Shown here: in pieces, positions 52,819-61,245 of the stretch
How positions within the stretch are numbered: position 1 is the first letter of the stretch
Layout of the letters: every line of letters starts with the position of its first letter
NCBI RefSeq assembly: GCF_001545035.1
Contig: NZ_FCOJ02000032.1
Span: 20,887-84,886, forward strand
DNA: 64,000 nucleotides
Direction: 5' to 3'
From: Caballeronia glebae
GTDB lineage: Bacteria > Pseudomonadota > Gammaproteobacteria > Burkholderiales > Burkholderiaceae
Made by a program: the position numbers and the translations under genes
Notes under the pieces: generated by a model
What the model was told of the DNA's origin: nothing
The model's input: only the letters and a program-made list of their open reading frames with translations
Databases searched by the model: none

Positions 52819-53292
52819 ATGCAGATGACTCCTATGAGCCGAATCGTCGTGACGCTTGCGGCGCTCGGCGTGCTGGCCGCGTGCGAGAAGCACGACGCGA
52901 CCGCTGGACAGGCGGCGGGCGCATTCAACAACCTCGCGAGCCAGACGAACCAGAAATTCGACCAGGCGGCGAGCTACGTCGGCCAGAAGGTCGATGCGGC
53001 CCGGCAATCGGCGCAGCAGAACATCGACAACGCCGGATCGATGCCCGACGTCTCCGCGAGCAGCGTCGCCGCTACGGCGCGATCGAACTTCGATGGCGCG
53101 GCGAGCGCCACGAACGCCGCGATCAACAACGCCGCGAGCGCGACGGGCGCGGGCTTGCAGTCGGCGGGGCGCAAGCTGCAAGAATGGTCCGCGAAGGACG
53201 GCGGCGCGTCGAATCCTCAGGCGAGCGCGCAGGGTTCGGTCGCGGGGCCGACGTCCGAATCCAGCGGTACGCGCACGGAAATGGACAAGTAA
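52819..53292 (+). CDS. Ala/Asn-rich small lipoprotein, 157 aa
   Basis: From ATG at 52819 with GGAAGG upstream. The signal is IVVTLAALGVLAAC with a lipobox Cys at about residue 22. The mature part is a repetitive amphipathic helix-former rich in Ala, Gln, Asn and Ser: AFNNLASQTNQKFDQAASYV, VDAARQSAQQNIDNAG, FDGAASATNAAINNAASA. The 11-residue-like periodicity suggests a long helix or coiled coil at the membrane, comparable with LEA-like or YtxH-like stress proteins; this is only by composition. No enzyme motif. It is upstream of the MscS gene on the same strand (128-base gap). Confidence 0.75.
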   Translation: MQMTPMSRIVVTLAALGVLAACEKHDATAGQAAGAFNNLASQTNQKFDQAASYVGQKVDAARQSAQQNIDNAGSMPDVSASSVAATARSNFDGAASATNAAINNAASATGAGLQSAGRKLQEWSAKDGGASNPQASAQGSVAGPTSESSGTRTEMDK

Positions 53293-53420
53293 CACAAGGC
53301 ATCGACGCCGATTCATCTGAAAAATCAACGCGAATGGGCTTAACATTCCGTTACGTCCGCGTTGGGCAGCGTCTCTGTCACAGCCGCTAAACTGGCGGTC
53401 TTTCAGAAATCGAGACCGTT

Positions 53421-56117
53421 ATGAAGTCACGCAAGCTCGCGCCGCCGGGCGCGGCGGCGTCTGTCGCGATCTCCTGGATGGCGGCGCTCGTGCTGTTCCG
53501 CGCCGCGCTCGCGCGCCACGCTTCGCGCGCGTTTTCGCCTGCAATGTCGTCGATGCTGGTCGCACTGGCCGCGTCGATCGCGTTCGCCTCGCCTGCCGTC
53601 CAGGCCACACCGGCACTCACGCTGCCCACGTTCCAGGAACTGATCACGCCGGCCGCGCCCGCGTCCGCGCCGGATGCCGCATCGGCGTCGACGCCCGCGA
53701 TGTCCGATGCCGAGATGCTGCGCTCGCTCGACAACATCATCTCCACGCTCGACAGCGACAAGCAACGCGCCGCGCTCGTCTCGCAGCTCAAGCACTTGCG
53801 CGAGGCGAAACGCGCCGCCGACGACGCGGCTCCGGCCCCGGCGCCAGGCGCGGCGGCGGCTTCCGCGACAACGGACGCGAGCGCAACCGCAACCGCAAGC
53901 GGCACGGCGGCGAGCGCGCAGCCGACCTCGGGGACGACCACATCGTCGGTCGTGGCGACCATCGCGCAGAACGCGGGGCTGCTGGGCGCGATTGCGTCGG
54001 CGCTCACCAATATCGAAGCCGACGTGAAGCGCGGCAAGACACCGTTCGCCTACTGGAGCGGGCGCTTCAACGCCGCCGGCAACGAACTGTTCACGATCGT
54101 CACGAGCCAGAGCCGCGAGCCGTTCGGCCGCACGCTCTTCAACTACATCGCGACGCTCGCCGGCTGGGGCGCGTGCGCGATGGCGCTGGTCTATCTGCAG
54201 AAGCGCGTGCGCGCGCGTTATGGCATCGACACCGGCCTGCATTCGAATCCGACGACGCGCGAACTGCTGCTCTTCGCGCTGCGCCGCGTCGCGCCGTATC
54301 TCTTCGCGTTTCTCGCGGCGCTGACGTTTGCGCACTACATGCCGCTGTCGCTCGGCCGCACGCTCGCGATGGTGACCGCTTACGCGATCGTCGCGGGCGC
54401 GGTGTTCTCCGCGATCTGTCTGATCATGTTCTCGCTCTTCGGCTCGGCGCACCGGCGCGTCGCGGTGAATCTGCTGATCGTGCGCGCGCGGCGGCTGCTG
54501 TTTCTGATCGGCACGCTCGGGGCGCTCGGCGACGCCGCCGCCAATTACGACGTCGCGCAGCAACTCGGCACCAATCTCTCCGCGCTGATCTCGACGTGCG
54601 CGAACATGGGCGCGGCGGGTCTCACCGCGTATTTCGCGCTCGCGTTCCAGCGGCCGGTCGCGCATCTGATCCGCAGCCGCACCTACGAGCAGCGCAACAC
54701 GCGCAAGGCCGCGACCGAAACCTTCGAAGTGGTCGCGTCGCTGTGGCAGTTGCCGCTCTTGCTGCTCGCGTCGGCCTCGGTGGTGGCGACGCTGATGGGC
54801 ATCGGCACGTCCGAGAACGTGTTGCAGATGGCGATCGCGACCGCGGGCCTGCTCGTCGTCGCGTTCTTCCTCTCGGCAATCGTCGTGCGCATCACGCGGC
54901 CCAAGTCGAAAAAACCGCGCCGCCAATCGGCGTATGTGCGCAGGCTCGTCAAGTTCGTCGGCACGATGATCGTGGTCGGCGTCTGGCTCGTGTTTCTCGA
55001 ACTGTCATCGCGTTTCTGGGGCTTTTCGCTCGCGCACATGGCCGAGGAGAGTGTGGCCGCGCGCGGCATCGCGCACGCGGTCGCGATGATCGTGCTGACG
55101 TTCTTCGTCGTGTGGCTGATCTGGATTCTCATCGACACGGGCATTCAGGAAGCGCTCAGGCCCGACGCGGCGCGGCGCGGCGGACGCGGCCCGAGCATGC
55201 GCGCCCGCACGATGCTGCCGCTCGTGCGCAACGTCGTGTTCGTGTTTCTGCTGACGGGCGCGGCAATCGTCACGGCCGCGAACCTCGGCCTGAACGTGAC
55301 GCCGCTGCTCGCGGGCGCGGGCGTGATCGGTCTCGCGGTCGGCTTCGGCGCGCAGTCGCTCGTCGCGGATCTGATCACAGGGCTCTTCATCATCATCGAG
55401 GACACGATTTCGGTCGGCGATTCGATCGAGGTCGAAGGCGGCCACGCGGGCATCGTCGAGAGTCTGACGATTCGCACCGTGCGCCTGCGCGACGGTCAGG
55501 GCGCGATCCACGCGATTCCTTTTTCGCAAATCAAGACGGTGAAAAATCTGTCGCGCGATTTCGCGTATGCGGTGTTCGAGGTGCGCGTGCCGTTTTCGGC
55601 GGACGTGGACGAAGTCACGCAGATGATTCGCGAAGTCGGCGCCGAGCTGATGGCCGATATCCGCTATCGGCTCGAAATGCTCGGGCCGGTCGAGGTCTGG
55701 GGACTCGACCGTTTCGATCCGAACTGGATGGTCGTGAAAGGGCAGATCAAGACGCGGCCGTTGCAGCAATGGAGCGTCGCGCGGGCGTTCAATCTGCGCA
55801 TCAAGCGCAAGATGGACGAAGCCGGCATGGACATTCCCGTACCGCAGATGCACGTGCAAATGACGCGTGAAGCGATGCCGGGCGCGGACGCCGAAGGGCG
55901 CGAGCGTGCGCGGCGGATCTGGACGGGCGAGGCGCCGCCGCCTGTGGAAGAGGAAGAAGAACTGGCGGTCGGTCCGGCGTTTTCCCGCGAGACGAAGGTG
56001 CCGGCGGCCCCGGCGCGCGACGTTTCGCACGAGCCGCAGCCGGCGCCTCCGCCGACCGATCAATCCGTGCAGATTCCGCCGCAGATTCCGACCGCGTCCG
56101 AGCCGGGCAAGGGCTGA
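53421..56117 (+). CDS. Large MscS-family mechanosensitive channel
   Basis: 898 residues. An N-terminal signal (MSSMLVALAASIAFASPAVQA) leads into a periplasmic region with an Ala/Thr/Ser-rich low-complexity part (about 130-175), then around ten membrane helices. The pore-lining helix and MscS beta domain begin near 620: NVTPLLAGAGVIGLAVGFGAQSLVADLITGLFIIIEDTISVGDSIEV, with the Gly/Ala packing of TM3 preserved. The C-terminal domain ends in an acidic/proline-rich tail (PPPVEEEEE and PAPPPTDQSVQIPPQIP). Size and layout resemble YbiO/MscM-type channels that open under hypoosmotic stress. It converges on the dioxygenase gene seven bases away. Confidence 0.9.
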   Translation: MKSRKLAPPGAAASVAISWMAALVLFRAALARHASRAFSPAMSSMLVALAASIAFASPAVQATPALTLPTFQELITPAAPASAPDAASASTPAMSDAEMLRSLDNIISTLDSDKQRAALVSQLKHLREAKRAADDAAPAPAPGAAAASATTDASATATASGTAASAQPTSGTTTSSVVATIAQNAGLLGAIASALTNIEADVKRGKTPFAYWSGRFNAAGNELFTIVTSQSREPFGRTLFNYIATLAGWGACAMALVYLQKRVRARYGIDTGLHSNPTTRELLLFALRRVAPYLFAFLAALTFAHYMPLSLGRTLAMVTAYAIVAGAVFSAICLIMFSLFGSAHRRVAVNLLIVRARRLLFLIGTLGALGDAAANYDVAQQLGTNLSALISTCANMGAAGLTAYFALAFQRPVAHLIRSRTYEQRNTRKAATETFEVVASLWQLPLLLLASASVVATLMGIGTSENVLQMAIATAGLLVVAFFLSAIVVRITRPKSKKPRRQSAYVRRLVKFVGTMIVVGVWLVFLELSSRFWGFSLAHMAEESVAARGIAHAVAMIVLTFFVVWLIWILIDTGIQEALRPDAARRGGRGPSMRARTMLPLVRNVVFVFLLTGAAIVTAANLGLNVTPLLAGAGVIGLAVGFGAQSLVADLITGLFIIIEDTISVGDSIEVEGGHAGIVESLTIRTVRLRDGQGAIHAIPFSQIKTVKNLSRDFAYAVFEVRVPFSADVDEVTQMIREVGAELMADIRYRLEMLGPVEVWGLDRFDPNWMVVKGQIKTRPLQQWSVARAFNLRIKRKMDEAGMDIPVPQMHVQMTREAMPGADAEGRERARRIWTGEAPPPVEEEEELAVGPAFSRETKVPAAPARDVSHEPQPAPPPTDQSVQIPPQIPTASEPGKG

Positions 56118-56124
56118 GTTTGCT

Positions 56125-56733
56125 TCAGGCCGCGAGCAGATCGTTGACGTGCGTGGCGATCTGCTCGCCCGCGACGCCGTAGACATGCAGCGACACGGCG
56201 CGCGCGGCGGCATCGGCGGGATTGCCGAGCCGATGAATCGCGCCACGTCCCGCATCCACATACGACACCGCGCCCGACGAACGCGGATGACGCCGCGTCT
56301 CGATCGCGCGATGCCCGAGCGCGTCCCAGCGATAAAGCGTTTCTTCGAGCGCTCCCTCGATCACCGCATAGCCGCACCACGTCCGATGACCATGCACCGG
56401 GCTCGCCTGCCCCGGCTCCCAGACGAGCGCGGCGATTGCATAGCGGTTGAGCGGATCGGCGGCCAGCAGATGGCGGCAATAGTTCTGCGGATCGCTCGCG
56501 CGCTGATCGGGCCGCAGCACGCGCGGATCGGCGATCGCGCGTTGCAGCGCGAGGCGCACGCGTTGTCCGAACGACGCGCCCGGGTGCGCTTCGGCGGCTG
56601 CGAAAGCGGCATCGATCTCGCCGCACAATTGTTCGAGCGCCGGGTTTAGATGCGCGCCGCAACCGGCGACCGGCGAAGGCGCGGATGCCGATGAAAAGGG
56701 CCGCGCCAGGCGGCTGACATGTTCGAGTCGCAT
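56125..56733 (-). CDS. Cysteine dioxygenase-family thiol dioxygenase
   Basis: 202 residues from ATG at 56733. Cupin iron site: SPVHGHRTWCGYAVIEGALEETLYRW has His-x-His near residues 113-115, and the third His is in GAIHRLGN. The end SLHVYGVAGEQ is typical of bacterial cysteine or 3-mercaptopropionate dioxygenases. It would oxidise a small thiol to the sulfinic acid. Divergent from it, 126 bases away, is an Lrp/AsnC regulator, a common pairing for amino-acid catabolic genes. Confidence 0.88.
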   Translation of the reverse strand: MRLEHVSRLARPFSSASAPSPVAGCGAHLNPALEQLCGEIDAAFAAAEAHPGASFGQRVRLALQRAIADPRVLRPDQRASDPQNYCRHLLAADPLNRYAIAALVWEPGQASPVHGHRTWCGYAVIEGALEETLYRWDALGHRAIETRRHPRSSGAVSYVDAGRGAIHRLGNPADAAARAVSLHVYGVAGEQIATHVNDLLAA

Positions 56734-56783
56734 AGTGGATGAGTCGTCTTTTCGTTGTTTCCGTCCGACTCATTTATACCGGC

Positions 56784-56811
56784 TTGCCTCCAGAATTAGT
56801 TTCCATATAAT
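56784..56811 (+). promoter_or_regulatory. Promoter of the Lrp gene: TTGCCT, 16 bases, TATAAT
   Basis: Perfect -10 TATAAT (56806-56811) and TTGCCT (56784-56789). It sits in the A+T-rich divergent gap between the dioxygenase and lrp. Confidence 0.6.
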
Positions 56812-56827
56812 TTCGCTCGGACATCGA

Positions 56828-56843
56828 GAAATAGAATAATTTC
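56828..56843. promoter_or_regulatory. Inverted repeat GAAAT-N6-ATTTC, possible Lrp operator
   Basis: Perfect 5-base arms GAAAT and ATTTC around AGAATA, immediately after the lrp promoter and before its ribosome site. A looser copy, GAATTA...TAATTTC, covers the promoter itself (about 56793-56815). A+T-rich dyads of about 15 bases are the usual Lrp/AsnC sites, so autorepression and control of the dioxygenase are plausible. Confidence 0.45.
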
Positions 56844-56859
56844 CTATAAGGGGCGCAGC

Positions 56860-57333
56860 ATGGGAATGGACCTCATCGACCGTAAACTGCTCGAATTGCT
56901 GCAGAAGGACGTGACGATGCCCATCGCGGAACTCGCGCAACGGGTGAATCTTTCGCAGACGCCATGCTGGAAACGCGTGCAGCGTCTGAAGGAGACGGGC
57001 GTGATCCGCGCGCAGGTGGCGCTATGCGATCCGAAGAAGCTGGGCGTCGGCACGACGGTGTTCGTCGCGGTGCGCACCAACCAGCACACGCAGACGTGGG
57101 CGGAGGATTTCACCCGCGCGGTCCGCGATATTCCGGAAGTGGTCGAGGTGTACCGGATGAGCGGGGAGACCGACTATCTGCTGCGCGTGGTGGTGTCGGA
57201 TATCGACGATTACGATCGCGTGTACAAGCAACTCATCCGCGCCGTACCGCTGTATGACGTGAGCTCCAGTTTCGCGATGGAGCAGATCAAATATTCGACG
57301 GCGTTGCCGGTGAGACCGGTGCTTGAGCCGTGA
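56860..57333 (+). CDS. Lrp/AsnC-family transcriptional regulator
   Basis: 157 residues from ATG at 56860 with AGGGG upstream. Winged helix: MDLIDRKLLELLQKDVTMPIAELAQRVNLSQTPCWKRVQRLKETGVI (recognition helix SQTPCWKRVQRL). The RAM domain follows: TVFVAVRTNQHTQTWAEDFTRAV, VVEVYRMSGETDYLLRVVVSDIDDYDRV, and SSFAMEQIKYSTALPV. The SxTPCWKRVxRLE helix is like that of cysteine-responsive DecR/YbaO-type regulators, which fits the divergent cysteine dioxygenase gene; that ligand is inferred. Confidence 0.9.
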   Translation: MGMDLIDRKLLELLQKDVTMPIAELAQRVNLSQTPCWKRVQRLKETGVIRAQVALCDPKKLGVGTTVFVAVRTNQHTQTWAEDFTRAVRDIPEVVEVYRMSGETDYLLRVVVSDIDDYDRVYKQLIRAVPLYDVSSSFAMEQIKYSTALPVRPVLEP

Positions 57334-57605
57334 GGGTCCGATTTGCGTACCAGCCCGCGGCATTGAGCTTGCCGCCGCCGGTGGCGGCCGGTTCGACGCC
57401 GAACGATTTGACTGCCCGACAGCAAATAAATTTAGGATTTTTAAGCAATATTTCAGCGCGCAAAACGCGTATGATGAAATGGTTTCCGGCCTTATACATT
57501 CGAACTCCTAATATAGAGTGATGCATATGCGGCCGAGGACCAAGGTGGGGTATTCCCCGTATCGTCGCGGGCTGCGGCCCGGAATGTAAGCGAGGTTCAA
57601 GAAAA
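57334..57605. promoter_or_regulatory. A+T-rich region with dyads before the 63-aa peptide gene
   Basis: About 270 bases. Visible elements are TTAGGA (57432-57437) and its inverse TCCTAA (57506-57511), TAATATAG at 57510-57517 as a -10-like stretch, and the dyad GGGGTATTCCCC (57547-57558). Together they look like a regulated promoter with a leader of about 80 bases. No protein gene is credible here. Confidence 0.4.
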
Positions 57606-57797
57606 ATGATTGAAATTGATCGCCATGCATTGGCTCACTCCCACGTCGCCGGTGGCGCCGCGAAACAGATTGGCACGTGCCCCGACACGTCGGGCACGCA
57701 TCCTGGCCCTGCGACGCCGACCAGTGGGACCGGGTCGGCCACTTCGGTCATCACCGTCAACGGCAAAACCATTATCAACCAGACCGTAGTCTTCTGA
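57606..57797 (+). CDS. Orphan 63-aa peptide with Gly-Gly motif
   Basis: Translation: MIEIDRHALAHSHVAGGAAK, then QIGTCPDTSGTHPGPATP and TSGTGSATSVITVNGKTIIN, ending QTVVF. GAGG lies 13 bases before the ATG at 57606, and a strong terminator follows the stop after 25 bases, so it is a self-contained monocistron. It has no membrane segment. The first 17 residues end in VAGG, like double-glycine leader peptides of small secreted bacteriocin-type products, though the usual hydrophobic position -7 is missing. The rest is Thr/Gly/Ser-rich with a single Cys. I recognise no family. No peptidase-ABC exporter is in this window. Confidence 0.55.
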   Translation: MIEIDRHALAHSHVAGGAAKQIGTCPDTSGTHPGPATPTSGTGSATSVITVNGKTIINQTVVF

Positions 57798-57822
57798 CGT
57801 CGGCGTGGTCGGTGAAGTAGTC

Positions 57823-57850
57823 AAGGCGGATCGCACGATCCGCCTTTTTT
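57823..57850 (+). terminator. Rho-independent terminator of the 63-aa peptide gene
   Basis: Arms AAGGCGGATCG / CGATCCGCCTT with a CA-centred loop, followed by TTTTTT. Confidence 0.88.
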
Positions 57851-57923
57851 ATGCGCCAAGCGTCAGCGCGCTCCGCCGACATCGAAGTGACTCCGGGCAG
57901 CATGCTGCACCATCGTTCGAAAC

Positions 57924-57946
57924 AAAAAGCCGCCCGGCGGGCGGCT
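57924..57946 (-). terminator. Minus-strand Rho-independent terminator
   Basis: Read on the minus strand: AGCCGCCC, three-base loop, GGGCGGCT, then TTTTTG. No minus-strand protein gene ends nearby; the closest is the FUSC gene 530 bases away. Confidence 0.75.
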
Positions 57947-58021
57947 CAACACGTCCGGTCATAGGGTATCCCGGTATTTGCCCCTTGCAAGCCCTTGCCA
58001 GGATCGGACGCGCATGGAATC
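57924..58021 (-). ncRNA. Candidate small RNA on the minus strand, about 98 bases
   Basis: A promoter-like pair on the minus strand (TTGAAC at 58052-58057, 18 bases, CATACT at 58028-58033) would start transcription near 58021, and the terminator at 57924-57946 would end it. Between them is no open frame but hairpins: GCAAG/CTTGC and a longer pairing around ACCGGGATACCC. The evidence is weaker than for the candidate at 51.2 kb because the promoter is modest. The terminator could alternatively serve read-through from the FUSC gene. Confidence 0.4.
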
Positions 58022-58239
58022 GTGATTAGTATGGTCAATCGGACGGGCTGCGTTCAAGCGCGCGCGTGTAGCAGAGAATTTCGCGATAGACGCGCGGGTT
58101 TCGAAACGATGTGAGTCAAAGCGCCGCAATCGGTATCGGCCGGTTCACGGTCGGCGCGTTGCGACTCCCCGCAATCCAACTGAAACCCAACCCGAGTACC
58201 ATAGCGGGTCCTTCCCGAAACGTCGCCACGAACCTTTTC
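58022..58239. other. Intergenic region before the 73-aa membrane protein
   Basis: About 220 bases. It includes the minus-strand promoter candidate of the small RNA and an unidentified promoter for the gene at 58240. No coding frame is convincing. Confidence 0.4.
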
Positions 58240-58461
58240 ATGACCCACGACCCTCGCGATCCGCGCCGTCCGGACGATAAGCCGAAAAAGAATCCGACCC
58301 GCGCCGTCAGCGTATTTATCGTCGTCGTGGTGCTGATCGTGATCGGCACGATCCTCTTCAACGCGATCCGCGAGAAGCGCGAGTTCGACGAGCAAAACGC
58401 GCAGCCGTCCGCCGCGAGCGACGTGCGGCCGGCCGTGCCCGCACTCGGCGCGTCGCAGTAA
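58240..58461 (+). CDS. Small single-span membrane protein, 73 aa
   Basis: From ATG at 58240: a polar basic/acidic N-terminus (MTHDPRDPRRPDDKPKKNP), one membrane helix AVSVFIVVVVLIVIGTILFNA, then a charged and Ala/Pro-rich tail. A longer frame from 58111 adds poorly composed residues. No clear ribosome site is seen. Family unknown; the arrangement (N-terminal Pro/Arg, one helix) is that of small inner-membrane proteins. It converges on the FUSC gene 12 bases away. Confidence 0.55.
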   Translation: MTHDPRDPRRPDDKPKKNPTRAVSVFIVVVVLIVIGTILFNAIREKREFDEQNAQPSAASDVRPAVPALGASQ

Positions 58462-58473
58462 AGACAGCGGCGC

Positions 58474-61041
58474 TCAAACCGGCAGGCGAATCTGCGCCGC
58501 GTCCTTGCCGATGAGCGATGACGCCGTCAGCATCTGCTTGCATTGATGCGCGAGCAGCTTGAGATCGTGAAGCGCATCGGCGGGCAGCGTTTGCGCGCGC
58601 TCGGCATCGACGACCATCTCGTCCAGATCGCGCCGCAGTTGCTTGAGTGCATCCGCCTGCGCGGGCGGCGCATCGGGCTTCGCTGCCGCGGGTAGTTCGC
58701 TTTCGGCGTCGGCAAGGTTGTCGCGCACGATGCCGAACGTGCGCTGCACCGGATCGAACGGCTGGCCGCCCGCCTCGTTGAGCGACTGCAAGAGCGGCGC
58801 GGCAGCGGTGATCTGCGAGGCGAGCACATGGCTTTGCACGAGCAGATCGTTCAATTCGGCGGCGTACCTCTGCTGCGCCTTCGGCTCCAGCATCATGCGC
58901 TGGAACGCGTTCGCAAGATTCGCAAACGCGATGTGCACGTTCTTGCGCGCGAGCCGGTAGCGAAAGTCGCGGTCGAGCGCGGTGGCGGCCACCGTCGCTG
59001 CGGCGGATGCCCCCTTGCTCGCCGTGGCCGCCGTGCTCTCGCCGATGCTCACCGACGCCAAACGCTGCGCCGTCGCGCTCGCGGCCTTCAGCGCGGAATC
59101 GGCGGCGAGTGTCGGTTCGATTGCCGGTTCGATTGCCGGTTCGGGCCGTGTCGCGGCGCCCGGTTCGTTGGCCGCTTGCGCAGCGATCGTCACGGTTTGC
59201 GCGGGCGTCTCGACCGCCGACGCCGCGGCCACCGCAGCCGCATTCGCATCGGCGAACACCGCGCGATCGACCGGCGTTTCGACCGCCGGCGATTGAGCCG
59301 CGGCCGCACGCGCCTTGTCGCTTTGGCTCGCGCGCCACCACCAGCTTGCTTCGAGATAATTGCGCGTCGCGGCGAGCAGATCCTTCACGGGCTTGCCCAT
59401 CAGCCGATATTCCCAATACGGGAACAGATGACTCGCCGCAATGGCGATCGCGCAGCCGACCACAGTATCGATCGCGCGCTCGCCGATGATCCGCATGTTG
59501 CCCGGCGCGAGCAGATGGAACATCAGGAGCACATACGACGACGTGAACACGACACTCGCCGCGTAGTTGAAAAGCAGGAGGCTGTAGCTCATCACCATCG
59601 ACGCGAACATCACGAAGAGCAGGATATGCGGCTCCTTGACGAAGAGGATCAGCGCGATCGTCACCGCGCAGCCGATCGCCGTGCCGATGATCCGTTGCGT
59701 GTTGCGCTGCTTGGTGAGCGAGTAGCCGGGCTTCAGAATGATGACCGTCGTCATCACGATCCAGTATGCGTTCGTGAGCGGCAGCAGACGTCCGACCCAG
59801 AACCCGACGCCCACGGCGATGGTCACGCGCAACGCGTGCCGGAAGCTCGGCGAAGCCATCGTGAGATTCGAGAAGATCTGCATGAACGGCACGCGCCGGC
59901 TCGATATGAGGCGCGACAACGCGTGGTCGATCCGCACTTCGGTTTCGGTCGCGCTGGCGTCGTCGCGCGTGCGGCGGCGCATCTTGTCGATGAGACGCGT
60001 CGCGCTCCATAGACGCCTGAACACGGCCGCCGCCGCCGCGTACGCTTCGGGACTTTTCCCGGGCAGCCCGTGCTTGCGCATCAGTTCCAGCTCGAATTCG
60101 ATCGCGCGCAGTTCGGCCTTCATGCTGATCTGGCGGCCAGCCTCATTGTTCTGCAGCACCGCGAGGCCGATTTCTTCGAGGTCCGCGCTCGCCTTTCTCA
60201 TGAGGTCGCGATAGAAGATCAGCACGTCCGAGCCCGCGAAGGTTTTCCTCACGAGCGGGTAGTCCGTATGCGCGCCGACAAAGAATTCGTGCAGGTCGAC
60301 TACGTTGATGAAAAGGTTGAAGAGCCGCGCGCGGCGCGCGTCGAGCTTGCCGCTTTTCACCTTCGGCAGATTGCGCAGCACGATGTCGCGCGCCGCTTCC
60401 TGCCGCTCGACGGCCGCGATCTGCTTTTCGATGAGTACGCGATAACACTCGTCGAGATCGGCGTCGCCGTCGTAGAATTCGGCGCGCGCGAGCAGGTACT
60501 CCGCGCAACTGAAAATGCTTTCGGCCAGCGCCTGTTGCTCGATGCGATAGACGAGCAGGCGCGAGACGAGCGTCGCCCAGTACGTGTACCAGAGACCGCC
60601 CAGAAGAATCCACGATGCATTGACGAGCGCCTGCATCGGCGTGAAGTGTTCTTCGAGCGTGACGACCATCATGAAGAGCGTCGCGAAGCTGATCTGCGGC
60701 CAGCGATTGCCATACACGACGATCAGCGACAGCACGAACGTCAACGGTACGATGGTCAGCCAGAGCGTGAGCGGATGTGCCGTCGCGATGCCCGTTGCGA
60801 GCGCCGCGAAGAAGCCGATCAGCGTGCACGCGAGCATCTCGTTGTGCTTGTGCCTGAGCGGGCCGGGCATGTCGACGACGCACGCGCCCAGCGCGCCGGT
60901 TGCGATCGTGAAACCGAGTTCACGATTGTGAAACACGATGAGCATCAGGACGGCGGGCAGCGACACGCCGAGAGCGATGCGCAGCCCGCCGAAGAAATAC
61001 TGACTGTAGATGAACTTCCTGATTTCGAACGAATAGCGCAT
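58474..61041 (-). CDS. FUSC-family (YccS/AaeB-like) inner-membrane transporter
   Basis: 855 residues. Two six-helix membrane blocks, each followed by a soluble domain. The first: LRIALGVSLPAVLMLIVFHN, GFTIATGALGACVVDMPGPL, TLIGFFAALATGIATAHPLTLWL. The second: FRHALRVTIAVGVGFWVGRLLPLTNAYWIVMTTVIILKPGYSLTKQRNTQRIIGTAIGCAVTIALIL, which holds the FUSC signature KPGYSxTKxRxxxRxxGT. This is the YccS family; relatives export aromatic acids (AaeB) or have unknown roles. From about residue 570 to 685 the soluble domain contains an Ala-rich low-complexity insertion with a PAIEPAIEP repeat. It is divergent from recC by 204 bases. Confidence 0.9.
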   Translation of the reverse strand: MRYSFEIRKFIYSQYFFGGLRIALGVSLPAVLMLIVFHNRELGFTIATGALGACVVDMPGPLRHKHNEMLACTLIGFFAALATGIATAHPLTLWLTIVPLTFVLSLIVVYGNRWPQISFATLFMMVVTLEEHFTPMQALVNASWILLGGLWYTYWATLVSRLLVYRIEQQALAESIFSCAEYLLARAEFYDGDADLDECYRVLIEKQIAAVERQEAARDIVLRNLPKVKSGKLDARRARLFNLFINVVDLHEFFVGAHTDYPLVRKTFAGSDVLIFYRDLMRKASADLEEIGLAVLQNNEAGRQISMKAELRAIEFELELMRKHGLPGKSPEAYAAAAAVFRRLWSATRLIDKMRRRTRDDASATETEVRIDHALSRLISSRRVPFMQIFSNLTMASPSFRHALRVTIAVGVGFWVGRLLPLTNAYWIVMTTVIILKPGYSLTKQRNTQRIIGTAIGCAVTIALILFVKEPHILLFVMFASMVMSYSLLLFNYAASVVFTSSYVLLMFHLLAPGNMRIIGERAIDTVVGCAIAIAASHLFPYWEYRLMGKPVKDLLAATRNYLEASWWWRASQSDKARAAAAQSPAVETPVDRAVFADANAAAVAAASAVETPAQTVTIAAQAANEPGAATRPEPAIEPAIEPTLAADSALKAASATAQRLASVSIGESTAATASKGASAAATVAATALDRDFRYRLARKNVHIAFANLANAFQRMMLEPKAQQRYAAELNDLLVQSHVLASQITAAAPLLQSLNEAGGQPFDPVQRTFGIVRDNLADAESELPAAAKPDAPPAQADALKQLRRDLDEMVVDAERAQTLPADALHDLKLLAHQCKQMLTASSLIGKDAAQIRLPV

Positions 61042-61245
61042 CGACTTCCTGTTTTTACGCTCGTTGACGTTTTGGGGACGAGGCGAGAATCGAGTCTAAC
61101 CCAACTCACCCGGGCTTCGGACCTCGGCCATTCGGCCAGGTTCTCGGCGGCGCGCGCGCTTTGCTATGCTGGCGCATTAACTGACAAAGCTTTGCAAATC
61201 GCGCGTCAATAGAGCCTTTACACACCGTATAGCAAGCCGCTTTCC

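Noticed and set aside
57287..57526. Minus-strand frame of 79 codons between lrp and the 63-aa peptide gene
   Set aside because: Overlaps the lrp end and the promoter region, with no ribosome site and no recognisable features.
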